Assembly (NCBI RefSeq): GCF_008079445.1
Contig: NZ_VRYH01000001.1
Span: 417,196 to 481,195 of the forward strand
DNA length: 64,000 nt
Reading direction: 5' to 3'
Origin: Aidingimonas lacisalsi
GTDB lineage: Bacteria; Pseudomonadota; Gammaproteobacteria; Pseudomonadales; Halomonadaceae
Shown piece after piece: positions 17,414 to 26,950 of the stretch; positions within the stretch are counted from its first letter, which is position 1; each line of letters begins with the position of its first letter. The notes under the pieces are model-generated. The model saw nothing but the letters and a program-made list of their open reading frames with translations. It did not search any database and was not told the origin of the DNA. The translations under genes and the position numbers were made by a program.

Positions 17414-18138
17414 ACCCACGCCCCCCCATGGTATTCGAGATACCGCGTCTGGCTGGATCCCACCATCACCAGGGTGCGCATGTCGGCCATATCCGGTGTG
17501 GCCTCGTCGAGGGTCGTGACCCGCAGGGTTTCCTGCGGTGTGGAAACGGCCCGCGCGAACATGATCGGGCGTCGCGGCCCACAGACCTCCCGCAGCACCT
17601 GCAGCGCGCGGCCGAACCCCTCCGGCCGAGCCCGGGAGCGAGGATTGTAGAAGGCCATGGCCAAATCCGCCTCCGCAGCCAGCCGCAGACGCTTCTCGAT
17701 CAGGGCCCAGGGCTTGAGGTTGTCGGACAGATTGAGGCAACAGAAATCATGTCCCAGCGGCGCCCCAAGCCGTGCACTGGCCGCCAGCATGGCGGAGATG
17801 CCCGGCAATACCTGGATGTCCAGCGCTCGCCAATCGGACCCAGCCGCCTCCAGCGCCTCGAACAACGCCGCGGCCATGGCGAACACGCCCGGGTCTCCCG
17901 ACGAAACCACGACGACCCGGTGGCCGTCGGCGGTCATTTGTAGCGCCTGTTCCGCCCGCCGTATCTCCTCGCGGTTGTCCGATCCGTGGCGCACAAGCCC
18001 CGGGCGTGGCGCCACCCGTTCGACATAGGGCACATAGCCCACCACATCGGTGGCATCCGCCAACGCAGCCGATACCTCCGGCGTGACCATCGCCTCGGCA
18101 CCCGGGCCCAGGCCAACGATCTTCAGCCACCCTTTCAT
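17389..18138 (-). CDS. cobJ: Precorrin-3B C17-methyltransferase CobJ
   Basis: CobJ methylates C-17 and drives ring contraction, forming precorrin-4. The 249-residue protein carries the methylase family signs: LKIVGLGPGAEAMVTPEV at the N-terminus, the VVSSGDPGVFAMAAALFEAL loop near residue 80, the LPGISAMLAASARLGAPLGHDF motif split over residues 110-132, and AFYNPRSRARPEGF, which is typical of CobJ/CbiH. It is the last gene of the riboswitch-led operon. It overlaps cobI by 4 bases and, tail to tail, cobK by 25 bases. Confidence 0.95.
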   Translation of the reverse strand: MKGWLKIVGLGPGAEAMVTPEVSAALADATDVVGYVPYVERVAPRPGLVRHGSDNREEIRRAEQALQMTADGHRVVVVSSGDPGVFAMAAALFEALEAAGSDWRALDIQVLPGISAMLAASARLGAPLGHDFCCLNLSDNLKPWALIEKRLRLAAEADLAMAFYNPRSRARPEGFGRALQVLREVCGPRRPIMFARAVSTPQETLRVTTLDEATPDMADMRTLVMVGSSQTRYLEYHGGAWVYTPRSAS

Positions 18139-18860
18139 GGCCGTCTCCCGTTGCCATGAATCACCAGGATGGAAAAATACGGCACGCTGTCGCCGGCATC
18201 GCTGAACGGCCGCACCCGCTCCTGCGGCATGGCGGCGTATTCGATCAGCCAGGCCTCATCCGCCCGGCCGGCCCGGGCCAACGCCCGTCGAAGCTTGTCC
18301 AGGTTGCGCCCGATCTTCATCACCACCAGAGCGTCGGCCCCCGCGATGCGCTCGACCAGCATCGCCTCCGGCAGGGTGCCCATCAGCACGGTCATGATGT
18401 CGTCGCCCCAGGTCACGGGTTGCCCGGTGGCGGTCCAGGCGGCGGACATACCCGTGATGCCGGGCACGACCGATACCGGTACCTGCCCCTGCAGGCGGGT
18501 ATAGAGGTGCATGAAGGAGCCGTAGAAGAACGGATCGCCTTCGCACAACACCACCACATCGCGGCCGGCATCGGTTATCTCGGTCAGTTGAGCGACGCTT
18601 TTTTCATAAAAGGCCGACAGCAGTTCGTTGTAACGCGGGTCGTCGAACGGAATCTCGGTGGTGACCGGGTATTCCATCGGCAACTCGATGGCTTCGGCTG
18701 CCATCATGCCGTCCACGATACTGCGGGCGTGACCGCTCCGGCCCTTCTTGCGGAAAAAGGCGACATGCGAGGCCCCACGGATCAGCCGATCCGCCCTGAC
18801 GCTCATCAGATCCTGGCTGCCCGGTCCGAGACCGACCCCGTAAATGGTTCCCTGCGTCAT
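18135..18860 (-). CDS. cobI: Precorrin-2 C20-methyltransferase CobI
   Basis: CobI adds a methyl group at C-20 of precorrin-2 using S-adenosylmethionine. The 241-residue protein starts TIYGVGLGPGSQDLMSVRA and has the LCEGDPFFYGSFMHLYTRL loop and the VVPGITGMSAAWTATGQPV motif, which together define CobI/CbiL. The start overlaps the cobH stop and the stop overlaps the cobJ start, each in an ATGA arrangement, so translation is coupled along the operon. Confidence 0.95.
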   Translation of the reverse strand: MTQGTIYGVGLGPGSQDLMSVRADRLIRGASHVAFFRKKGRSGHARSIVDGMMAAEAIELPMEYPVTTEIPFDDPRYNELLSAFYEKSVAQLTEITDAGRDVVVLCEGDPFFYGSFMHLYTRLQGQVPVSVVPGITGMSAAWTATGQPVTWGDDIMTVLMGTLPEAMLVERIAGADALVVMKIGRNLDKLRRALARAGRADEAWLIEYAAMPQERVRPFSDAGDSVPYFSILVIHGNGRRP

Positions 18861-19486
18861 ACGCTACGATCCGCCATGGCATTGATGGCGGCCACCGTCA
18901 CCGCACTGCCGCCGAGTCGCCCGCGCACGATGCAGCAGGGCAGCGACGTGTTCGCCCAGAGCGCTTGCTTGGATTCGGCGGCCCCCACGAAGCCCACCGG
19001 ACAACCGATGACGGCTGCCGGGCGTGGGCAATCCGGCGCTTCCAGCATGTTCAACAGGTGAAATAGAGCGGTCGGCGCATTGCCGATCGCCACCACCGCC
19101 CCGTCCAGATAGGGCCGCCAGAGCTCCACTGCCGCCGCCGAGCGGGTGTTGTCCAGGTCCCGAGCCAGGCCGGGAACCCGTTCATCGTGCAGGGTACAGA
19201 GTGTGGCGTTATCAGCCGGCAGGCGCTTACGCGTAATGCCCTCCGACACCATACGGGCGTCACACAGAATCGGCGCGCCCCGCTCCAGCGCCTCGCGTGC
19301 CCGGTTCACCGCGTCACCGCGGAAATGAATGGATGACGCAAGATCCACCAGGCCGGCGGCGTGGATCATGCGCACGGCCACCGGTTCCTCTTCTGGCGCG
19401 AAGCGATCCAGCTCGGCCTCGCGCCGAATGATGGCAAAGGACTCCCGGTAGATGGCCGGGCCGTCCGTTTCATAGACGTGAGGCAT
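18857..19486 (-). CDS. cobH: Precorrin-8X methylmutase CobH
   Basis: CobH moves a methyl group from C-11 to C-12, producing hydrogenobyrinic acid. The 209-residue protein contains RMIHAAGLVDLASSIHFRGD, where the conserved His that donates and accepts protons lies, the ILCDARMVSEGI segment, GNAPTALFHLLNML and GCPVGFVGAAESKQAL. I chose the ATG at 19486 (GGAG 7 bases upstream) over the ATG two codons earlier, where the site would be too close. It overlaps cobG by 17 bases and cobI by 4. Confidence 0.94.
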   Translation of the reverse strand: MPHVYETDGPAIYRESFAIIRREAELDRFAPEEEPVAVRMIHAAGLVDLASSIHFRGDAVNRAREALERGAPILCDARMVSEGITRKRLPADNATLCTLHDERVPGLARDLDNTRSAAAVELWRPYLDGAVVAIGNAPTALFHLLNMLEAPDCPRPAAVIGCPVGFVGAAESKQALWANTSLPCCIVRGRLGGSAVTVAAINAMADRSV

Positions 19487-20627
19487 CTTCATTCTCCAGA
19501 TAAGCCAAGACATCAGATTCGTTGAGTCCGGTCGCAACCGGCGTCCCATCGGCACGATCACTGAGGATCAGATCGAAGCGTCCATCCCGACCCGTCAGAC
19601 ACAGGTCGGTCGGCTGCCGGCAGGCGCAGCCCTTGGCGCAACCGGAGACATGGACGGAGCCCTCGACCCGTCCACTCAGACGCTCGGCCAGGCCCAGCGT
19701 CTCGACGCTCGCCTGCTCGCAGTGAGGGGCCCCCGGACACGCCTGCATGGCCAAGCGTGGATCCCTGTCATCGTCCAAAAGGCCCGGGATCGATATCTCT
19801 CCTTGGTCACTCCCCTCGACCAGCAGACGCCGCCAGGGCGTCACCCGCACGGCGGTGCACGCAGCGGAATCGAGCGCAGCGCGCAGTACCGATGCCGGCG
19901 CCCGCCCGAACGGCAGGCCAAATACCTGACCACGCGCGTGTTTACCCAATGCCAGCCGAGGACCGGCCCCGGCGGGTGGCATCGAGGCAGGAGCCCAGCC
20001 CGGCAGCGGCGCCTTGTGTCGACGCATCCGTCCGGACTGCCGCCCGCCACTGGCGACGAACCAGTGTGTCAGCCGTACCAGCAGCTCGACAGCGGCCGCG
20101 GATGAGTTCGCCGGTGTTCCCAGCTCCTGCCCATCGGCCCGGACCAGCAAGGTACCGGATGCCGACCGCTCGATGCGGAAGTCCGCGGACACCTCGCCCA
20201 ACACCGGTGCCTCACCGGCATCGATGGCGACGCCCATCTTGTCCGGCAGTTCCGCCATATCCGCGAGGCGGGCCAGCAGCAGGCAGGCCGTCTCATGCGT
20301 GGCATCACCCGCTCGCCAGTCCGGCGTCAGCAACAGTTGAGGTCGACGTTCGCTGTGCGGATCCGGGTCGACCAACTCATACTCGACAAGGAAGTCCAGC
20401 AACCCGGGCCAGGCGGCTTCCGTCACACCGCGCAACTGCAGATTGGCGCGGCTGGTAAGTTCGATCAGGCCACTACCGAAGGTTTCGGCTGCTTCGCACA
20501 GTGCCAGCATCTGATCCCGGGTAAACTGCCCCAGGCGAGGCCGGACGCGCACCAGCAGGCCATCGCCGGTCGCCATGGGTCGCCAGGCCCCGGGGCACCA
20601 GCCCTTGATCCGCGGCTCAGCCACCAT
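19470..20627 (-). CDS. cobG: Precorrin-3B synthase CobG
   Basis: CobG is the iron-sulfur mono-oxygenase that converts precorrin-3A to precorrin-3B, the oxygen-dependent step that marks the aerobic pathway. The 385-residue protein has two ferredoxin-like half domains of the nitrite/sulfite reductase family (RVRPRLGQFTRDQMLALCE near residue 25) and the cluster ligands in ACPGAPHCEQASVET and SGCAKGCACRQPTDL (about 305-350). The frame opens 81 codons upstream over the end of cobN, but that part has no likeness to the family, so the ATG at 20627 is used. It overlaps cobN by 11 bases. Confidence 0.92.
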   Translation of the reverse strand: MVAEPRIKGWCPGAWRPMATGDGLLVRVRPRLGQFTRDQMLALCEAAETFGSGLIELTSRANLQLRGVTEAAWPGLLDFLVEYELVDPDPHSERRPQLLLTPDWRAGDATHETACLLLARLADMAELPDKMGVAIDAGEAPVLGEVSADFRIERSASGTLLVRADGQELGTPANSSAAAVELLVRLTHWFVASGGRQSGRMRRHKAPLPGWAPASMPPAGAGPRLALGKHARGQVFGLPFGRAPASVLRAALDSAACTAVRVTPWRRLLVEGSDQGEISIPGLLDDDRDPRLAMQACPGAPHCEQASVETLGLAERLSGRVEGSVHVSGCAKGCACRQPTDLCLTGRDGRFDLILSDRADGTPVATGLNESDVLAYLENEDASRL

Positions 20628-23600
20628 GGGAGCCGACCTCCCTGGTCTCGTCGATCTGCAGCAGCAGATCCTGCAGGGCCTGGCCCTGTTCGCCGGGCTC
20701 CTGCCACATCCCGCGTTGGGCGGCTTCCAGTAATCGCTCGGCCATCTCCTCCAGCGCCGCCGGGTTATGCTCGCGCAGGAACGCCTGGTTGGCGTCTTCC
20801 AGTACCAGTGTCTCGCTGACCTGAGCGTACTGGTAGTCGGCCACCAGGTCGGTGGTGGCATCATAGGCAAACAGATAGTCCACCGTGGCGGCCATCTCGA
20901 AAGCGCCTTTGTAGCCGTGCTCGCGCATGGCCTCGATCCATTTGGGATTGAGCACCCGCGAGCGGATCACCCTGGCCAGTTCCTCCTTGAGCGGGCGAAT
21001 CCGCGGCTGCGCCGGATTGGCATGATCGGCATGATAAATGTCCGGCGGTTGCCCGGCGAGGGCGCGGCTGGCATTGGCCATGCCGCCCTGGAACGCATAG
21101 TAACTGTTGGAATCGAGGATATCATGCTCACGGTTGTCCTGATTCTGCATCACCGCATCCAGGCCCTTGAGCTGGTGTTCGAAGGCCCCCCGTGCAGCGG
21201 TGCCGGATTCCGGGAACTGACCGTAGGCGTAGGCACCGGCGCCGAGATAAGCCTCGGCCAGATCGTCCGCGCTGTCCCAGTCGCGATTATCGATGAGCCG
21301 ATTCAGGCCGGTGCCGTACTCGCCGGGCTTGGTACCGAAGACCCGGTAACCGGCTTCCCGGGCTGCTTCTTCCTGGGAAAGCCCCTGGTCTTCGAGGGTC
21401 TGGCGACGCGTCAACACCGCCGTACGGATGGTGTTGGCGTCGCCTGGCTCCTCGTAGTCGGCTACCGCCTGCACCGCGACATCGAACAGCCGGATGACAT
21501 TGGGAAAGGCATCGCGGAAGAAGCCGGAGACCCGCAGCGTGACGTCCACTCGGGGGCGCTGCAGCAGCATGGCGGGAATCACCTCGATGTCGATCACCCG
21601 CTGCGAGCCGAGCGACCAGACCGGTCGCACTCCCATCAAGGCGAAGGCCTGAGCGATGTCATCGCCACCGGTGCGCATGGTCGCTGTACCCCAGATCGAT
21701 AGCCCCAGCCGGCGCGGGTAATCGCCATTATCCTGCAGGTAACGCTCGACGAATGTCTGGGCCGATTTTTCGCCCAGGGACCAGGCGGCGGGCGACGGAA
21801 TCGAACGGTTGTCGACGCTGAAGAAGTTGCGCCCGGTGGGCAGGGTGTCCAGACGCCCACGGCTGGGAGCACCGCTCGGACCGGGCGGAACGAAGACGGC
21901 GTCGAGCCCGTCCAGCAGCGACTGGATCTCCATCTCGGCACCCTGCTGGATGGCGGTCCAGAGGCGGTCGCGAGCATAGCGACACTGCTCGGCGGTCGCC
22001 GGATAGTCATCGGCCAGGGAAGCCAGGCAGCCTGGCTCCAGTACGTAGTCAGCGATCACTCGGTGAGCGAGCCACTCCAGGCGCTCACGGGTGTCGGCAC
22101 CGGTACGCCAGGCGGATGCCGCCAGCTCGGCGAGGGCCGGTGGCTTCGGACCGTGCCAGGGTTCGGCCCCGGCCATCAGGGGATCGAAGTGACCGCCCTC
22201 TGCCTGCAACCCCAGGTCGTCCGCCAGATTGTGCAATAGGCCGCGATGGGCCGGCCCGTCTCCACGTGGCAGTCTCAAGATGGCGACCAGGGTTCCCGCC
22301 AGCTTGTCGCGGGGAGGCAGGGTGCCCAGCACATGCAGGCCATGACGAATCTGGGACTCCTTGATATCGCACAGATAGGTGTCCAGTTCATTGAGCAAGC
22401 ACTCGTCATCCGCTGTCTGCGCCAGCTCCTGGTCGATGCCGGTGCGATGCAGATGTGCCAGGATCTGCTCGCGCAGCAACGCCTCGCGCCGGGGGTCCAT
22501 GCCCAGGGCCTGGTAATACTCGTCGGTCAGGGCTTCCAGTTCCGCCATGGCACCATAGAGTTCGGCGCGAGCCAGCGGCGGCATCAGGTGATCGATGATC
22601 ACGGCCTGACTGCGACGTTTGGCCTGGGCGCCTTCGCCCGGGTCGTTGACGATGAACGGATAGAAGTGCGGCACCGGTCCCAGGGCGATGTCCGGCCAGC
22701 AATCGGCGGAGAGCGCCGTGCTCTTGCCCGGCAGCCACTCCAGGTTGCCGTGCTTGCCGACGTGGATCACCGCACTCACCTGGTAGTATTCACGCAGCCA
22801 GAGATAGAACGCCAGATAGCTGTGGGGCGGCACCAGTTCGGTATCGTGGTAGGTCTGCGTCGGATCGTCGATGAAATCCCGCTCCGGCTGAACCCCGACG
22901 AAGGTCTCCCCTAGACGGACCCCGGCGATCATCAGCCGTCCCTGCCGGCACTTGGGATCGTCCGACGGCGCCCCCCAACGCGTCCATACCGACTCCCGCA
23001 GCGATGCCGGCAGAGTCTGGAACCACGCCAGGTACTCATCGAGTCCGATGCTCTGCCAGCAGCCGCGCTGTTCCAGGACATGGCGATCATTGGTGACGCT
23101 GCCCTGCAACAGCCGGATCAAGTCGTCACCGTCCTCCGGCACGTCGCTCACCGGATAGCCCGCCGCCGCCAGCGCCCGCAGGATCTCTAGCGTAGATGCC
23201 GGCGTATCCAGGCCAACGCCGTTGCCGATGCGGCCATCACGATTGGGATAATTGGCCAGCACCAGCGCCAGGCGCTTGTTGCGGTTCGGGGTCCGGCGCA
23301 GGTCGCAGAAGCGACGCGCCAGCCGGGCGACGAAGGCAGTGCGCTCCGCATGCAACGCATGGCGGGTCACCGACAGCTGGCAGCGCTCGCTATAGTGAGC
23401 CTCCGTCTTGAAACCCACCGCGCGCGTCATGATCCGGCCATCCATCTCCGGCAGGACCACCTGCATGGCTACATCGCGGCTATGCAGGCCACCCGCCGCA
23501 GCCTGCCAATCCTCCTCGGTGCTGCTTGCCAGGATCGCCTGCAGAACCATCGGCCGTCCGACGAAGAGACTGTCGACCACTTCGCCACCCAGCGCGTCCA

Positions 23601-24444
23601 TATCGTCCGGATTGCGGTTGACGGAAAAACCGGTGGTGTTGACCACCAGCATGGCGCCCGTCTGCTCGATCAGATGATTGACGAAGGCAATGCAGGACTC
23701 CTCCTTCAATGACGACACGGCCACCGCCAGCGGCTCGATCTCCTGGGCTCGCAGCGCCTCGATCAGGCCGTCCAGTACAGCGGTATTGGCGCCCTGTAGA
23801 TGACTACGGTAGAACAACAGCAGGCATACCGGACGCCCGGGTTGCCGACGAGTTCGCCATTCGCTCAGCGTCGCTTCCTGCCGACCCGCTATCCGAGGAT
23901 CGTAGAGCAGAGCCGCGGGCACCGCCTTGGGTTCCTGCCACGTCAGCGACAATCCCAGACACTCCACGCCGACAAAGCGCAGTAACTGCTCGGCATTGTC
24001 CACCCCACCCTCTCTCAGGTAGCGCCAGACTCGGTGAGCCGATTCGAAAGGCACGCTGGATTCGCCCAGCAAGGCATCGTCCGGGGCATCACAGCCGGGT
24101 ACCAGGATCAACTGGCGTCCCTGGCCGGCGGCAGCCCAGGCCAGTAGACGCTCGTGCCCGTATTGCCAGTAGGCACTGCCCCCCATCAGCGAGACGATCA
24201 CCAGTCGTGCCCCTTCCAGTACACGATCCTCGTAGAGATCGTAGGCAGCGGGCTTGACCAGGTTCATCCAGTTGGCGAGCCGTACCGTCGGGTAATCGTT
24301 ACCGAGGTGATCGACTCCCTGTGCCAGGGCCGACAGACTGCTGTCGGCGGCTGACAGGATGACGATCTCGGCAGGGCTCTGCTGGAGGTCGACGATACCT
24401 TCATCGTCGACGAAGCCTCCGGGCTTGGCGGCGAAAAGATGCAT
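20617..24444 (-). CDS. cobN: Cobaltochelatase subunit CobN
   Basis: CobN is the large subunit of the ATP-dependent cobaltochelatase that inserts cobalt into hydrogenobyrinic acid a,c-diamide. At 1275 residues it has the usual length and shows the CobN/ChlH signs: FVGVQPERDFIDDPTQTYHD and SAVIHVGKHGNLEWLPGKS near the middle, and YHADHANPAQPRIRPL followed by RVLNPKWIEAMREHGYKGA near the C-terminus. It needs AAA and VWA partners; no cobS or cobT (chelatase) genes are near, but a fused AAA/VWA protein is encoded three genes upstream. It overlaps cobW by 1 base and cobG by 11. Confidence 0.96.
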   Translation of the reverse strand: MHLFAAKPGGFVDDEGIVDLQQSPAEIVILSAADSSLSALAQGVDHLGNDYPTVRLANWMNLVKPAAYDLYEDRVLEGARLVIVSLMGGSAYWQYGHERLLAWAAAGQGRQLILVPGCDAPDDALLGESSVPFESAHRVWRYLREGGVDNAEQLLRFVGVECLGLSLTWQEPKAVPAALLYDPRIAGRQEATLSEWRTRRQPGRPVCLLLFYRSHLQGANTAVLDGLIEALRAQEIEPLAVAVSSLKEESCIAFVNHLIEQTGAMLVVNTTGFSVNRNPDDMDALGGEVVDSLFVGRPMVLQAILASSTEEDWQAAAGGLHSRDVAMQVVLPEMDGRIMTRAVGFKTEAHYSERCQLSVTRHALHAERTAFVARLARRFCDLRRTPNRNKRLALVLANYPNRDGRIGNGVGLDTPASTLEILRALAAAGYPVSDVPEDGDDLIRLLQGSVTNDRHVLEQRGCWQSIGLDEYLAWFQTLPASLRESVWTRWGAPSDDPKCRQGRLMIAGVRLGETFVGVQPERDFIDDPTQTYHDTELVPPHSYLAFYLWLREYYQVSAVIHVGKHGNLEWLPGKSTALSADCWPDIALGPVPHFYPFIVNDPGEGAQAKRRSQAVIIDHLMPPLARAELYGAMAELEALTDEYYQALGMDPRREALLREQILAHLHRTGIDQELAQTADDECLLNELDTYLCDIKESQIRHGLHVLGTLPPRDKLAGTLVAILRLPRGDGPAHRGLLHNLADDLGLQAEGGHFDPLMAGAEPWHGPKPPALAELAASAWRTGADTRERLEWLAHRVIADYVLEPGCLASLADDYPATAEQCRYARDRLWTAIQQGAEMEIQSLLDGLDAVFVPPGPSGAPSRGRLDTLPTGRNFFSVDNRSIPSPAAWSLGEKSAQTFVERYLQDNGDYPRRLGLSIWGTATMRTGGDDIAQAFALMGVRPVWSLGSQRVIDIEVIPAMLLQRPRVDVTLRVSGFFRDAFPNVIRLFDVAVQAVADYEEPGDANTIRTAVLTRRQTLEDQGLSQEEAAREAGYRVFGTKPGEYGTGLNRLIDNRDWDSADDLAEAYLGAGAYAYGQFPESGTAARGAFEHQLKGLDAVMQNQDNREHDILDSNSYYAFQGGMANASRALAGQPPDIYHADHANPAQPRIRPLKEELARVIRSRVLNPKWIEAMREHGYKGAFEMAATVDYLFAYDATTDLVADYQYAQVSETLVLEDANQAFLREHNPAALEEMAERLLEAAQRGMWQEPGEQGQALQDLLLQIDETREVGSHGG

Positions 24445-25538
24445 CAGGCGGTCGCCGCGATTTCGGCGCTTGCCAGGGCCGCGTGCAGGTCATGGCTGTT
24501 CAGCGCCTTGCCGATGAAGACAATCTGGGTGTGGCGCGATTCGTCCTGCGCCCATAACCGGTCGAAATAGCCATCCAGACGCTCCCCCACGGCCTGGATC
24601 ACCCGACGCATGGGTTTGCCCGGAATCGCCGCGAAACCCTTGGCCCGATAGATCTCATGAGTCTTCAACAACTGCTGGAGTCTGTCCGCCAGGACGTCGC
24701 CATCGACTTCCCCCAGCCGGATCACGCAGGAATCGAAGTGATCGTGAGCGTGATCGTGGTGCGCTCCCTCGGCATGATGGCGGTCATGGTGGTTCTCGAT
24801 ACGGTCGATGCTGTCCTCGCTCGCCGCACCGATGCCCATCAACGCTTCCAGTCGAGCCGTATCCGTGGCCAGGGTCTGGTCGACGAACAGGGTCTTGACC
24901 GATTCGGGAACGCGCGCCTGAACCAGGGCCTCGACTCGTGCCTGGTCGGTTGGGTCGAGCAGGTCGGTCTTGCTGACCAGCACCAGATCGGCCGCACTCA
25001 ACTGGTCGTCGAGCAGTTCACCCAGGCTGGGGTCATGATCGAGGGACTCGTCGGCCTGACGCTGTGCCGCGACCTTGTCGACGTCGCTGGCGTAACGGCC
25101 AGCGGCGACCGCCGGCCCGTCGATCACGGTGATGATGGCGTCGACGGTGCAATGCTGGCGGACTTCCGGCCAGTTGAACGCCTGGACGAGCGGCTTGGGC
25201 AGGGCCAGGCCACTGGTCTCGATCAGGATATGATCGATATCGTCCCGGCGGGCCACCAGCGTCTTCATCACCGGCAGGAATTCCTCTTCCACCGTGCAGC
25301 AGATACAGCCATTCGCCAGTTCGTAGATACCGCTTTCGTCTTCCACGGCGGATTGGTCTTCGCAGCCCAGGGCGCAACCGCGCAGCAGGTCGGAGTCGAT
25401 ATCCTGCTCGCCGAATTCGTTGACGATGACGGCAATGCGTTTACCGGTCACCTGACGCAGTATGCTGGCCAGCAGCGTGGTCTTGCCACTGCCCAGGAAA
25501 CCGGTCACAACCGTGGCGGGGATCTTGTTCAGTCGCAT
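24444..25538 (-). CDS. cobW: Cobalamin biosynthesis GTPase CobW (COG0523)
   Basis: CobW is a P-loop GTPase metallochaperone of the COG0523 family, thought to supply cobalt to the chelatase. The 364-residue protein has Walker A GFLGSGKTT (about residues 13-21), the metal-binding GCICC motif near residue 77, HILIETSGLALPKPL and the SKTDLLD guanine motif. A His-rich stretch (HHDRHHAEGAHHDHAHDH, about 251-268) separates the GTPase and CobW C-terminal domains and probably binds metal. It sits between cobB and cobN, overlapping cobB by 10 bases. Confidence 0.94.
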   Translation of the reverse strand: MRLNKIPATVVTGFLGSGKTTLLASILRQVTGKRIAVIVNEFGEQDIDSDLLRGCALGCEDQSAVEDESGIYELANGCICCTVEEEFLPVMKTLVARRDDIDHILIETSGLALPKPLVQAFNWPEVRQHCTVDAIITVIDGPAVAAGRYASDVDKVAAQRQADESLDHDPSLGELLDDQLSAADLVLVSKTDLLDPTDQARVEALVQARVPESVKTLFVDQTLATDTARLEALMGIGAASEDSIDRIENHHDRHHAEGAHHDHAHDHFDSCVIRLGEVDGDVLADRLQQLLKTHEIYRAKGFAAIPGKPMRRVIQAVGERLDGYFDRLWAQDESRHTQIVFIGKALNSHDLHAALASAEIAATA

Positions 25539-26950
25539 CCGTTGGATTCCTCAGTATCGATGGTCTCGCGTGCCGGCACCGGGCCCTGCTCGAACAGGCG
25601 GGCCACGGCGGCGGGATTGTCGGGAAAGAACAGGTGAAGATAGGTCGTCGTCAGGCGTCGCTCGCGATAGATGGCCTCCCCCGGCGCGGAATGGCGCTGG
25701 CGCCGCCCATGACCGATCGGCTCGGGAGTTCCCTCCGCCAGCGAGCGGTGATGGGCATGGGCCCGGATCGCCCCCTCAGGCAGCTCGGCGGTCTGCATCC
25801 CCTGACAGCCTCGCCGCCCTCGCATGGCGCCATGCCCGGGCAACAGACCCAGCATGGTATGGGCTCGACCGTCGTAGTCCGTCAGGGTTTCCAGACAGTA
25901 GAGCATGCCGCCGCACTCGGCGAGGATCGGCTTGTCCGCGGTAAACAAGCGGCGGATATCATCCCGCATGGAAGCATTCGCCGCCAACGACGCGGTGTGG
26001 AGCTCGGGATAGCCGCCCGGGAGCCAGAGAGCATCGCAAGGTGGCAGACATTCATCGGTCAGCGGCGAGAAGAAGCGCAGGGTCGCTCCCATGCGTTCCA
26101 GCAGTTCCAGATTGGCCTGATAGATGAAGCTGAATGCCGCATCCCGCGCCACGGCGATGGTCCGGCCGTGAAGCGCAAGCGGTATCGTGTCATTGTCGGG
26201 CACCGCATCAAAGATGACCGGCGGCAATTGCAGGAGTGCCTCCGCCAGCCCTTCGGCCAGCAGCGCCTTGGCGCCGGCCTCGAAGCGGGATTCCAGATCC
26301 TCGCGGACCTCCTCGGCCTGAACCAGCCCCAGATGCCTTTCAGGCAGGGCCAGGGTCGCATTGCGTGCCACCGCCGCCAGCAGAGGAAGGGTGGCCGGCA
26401 GCGCTGCGTCGATCAGTTCCCGGTGGCGCTGTGAACCGCAGGCGTTGGCGATCAGCCCGGCGATGTGGATGTCGTCACGAAAGGCCGCCAGGCCGGCCAC
26501 CAGTGCCGACGCGGTCTGGGCCATCCCCTTCACGTCCATGACGATGACCATCGGCAGGCCGAACAAGGCTGCGAGATCGGCGCTAGACGGTTCGCCGTCG
26601 AACAACCCCATGGCGCCTTCCACCAGGATGAGGTCCGCCTCGCGGGCGGCATCAAACAGACGCCGGCGACAATAGGCCTCGCCGGCCATCCACAGATCGA
26701 GCTGATCGACCGGCTGGCCCGACGCCTGAGCCAGTACCAGGGGATCAAGGTAATCCGGCCCTGTCTTGAAGACGCGGACCACCTTGCCCTGGTTGCGTAG
26801 CATCCGAGCCAGCGCTGCCGTTACCGTGGTCTTGCCCTGCCCCGATGCCGGCGCAGCGATAAAGACCGCGGGACAGGCCGCTCTCCTCAGCCCCAGGTCC
26901 GCCGGCGTGCCGGAATGGCTCTCGGCTCGGATCTCGTCGCGCTCGGTCAT
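25529..26950 (-). CDS. cobB: Cobyrinate (hydrogenobyrinate) a,c-diamide synthase CobB
   Basis: CobB amidates the a and c acetate side chains with glutamine and ATP; in the aerobic route this happens before cobalt insertion. The 473-residue protein has an N-terminal ATPase domain with IAAPASGQGKTTVTAAL (about residues 31-47) and GAMGLFDGEPSSADLA, and a C-terminal amidotransferase domain with the nucleophile Cys in ILAECGGMLYCLE and the His in TYLHLFF. The start has a GGAGG site 4 bases upstream and overlaps the AAA/VWA gene stop by 4 bases. Confidence 0.95.
   Translation of the reverse strand: MTERDEIRAESHSGTPADLGLRRAACPAVFIAAPASGQGKTTVTAALARMLRNQGKVVRVFKTGPDYLDPLVLAQASGQPVDQLDLWMAGEAYCRRRLFDAAREADLILVEGAMGLFDGEPSSADLAALFGLPMVIVMDVKGMAQTASALVAGLAAFRDDIHIAGLIANACGSQRHRELIDAALPATLPLLAAVARNATLALPERHLGLVQAEEVREDLESRFEAGAKALLAEGLAEALLQLPPVIFDAVPDNDTIPLALHGRTIAVARDAAFSFIYQANLELLERMGATLRFFSPLTDECLPPCDALWLPGGYPELHTASLAANASMRDDIRRLFTADKPILAECGGMLYCLETLTDYDGRAHTMLGLLPGHGAMRGRRGCQGMQTAELPEGAIRAHAHHRSLAEGTPEPIGHGRRQRHSAPGEAIYRERRLTTTYLHLFFPDNPAAVARLFEQGPVPARETIDTEESNGCD

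Noticed and set aside
16409..17740. 443-codon open frame on the minus strand across cobK and the end of cobJ
   Set aside because: It is antisense to cobK and out of frame over cobJ, has low-complexity Gly/Arg/Ala composition and matches no family; it results from GC-rich codon bias.
20628..20870. Upstream extension of cobG (81 codons)
   Set aside because: It lies over the conserved C-terminus of cobN in another frame and has an Arg/Pro/Trp-rich composition unlike CobG; the family N-terminus begins at 20627.
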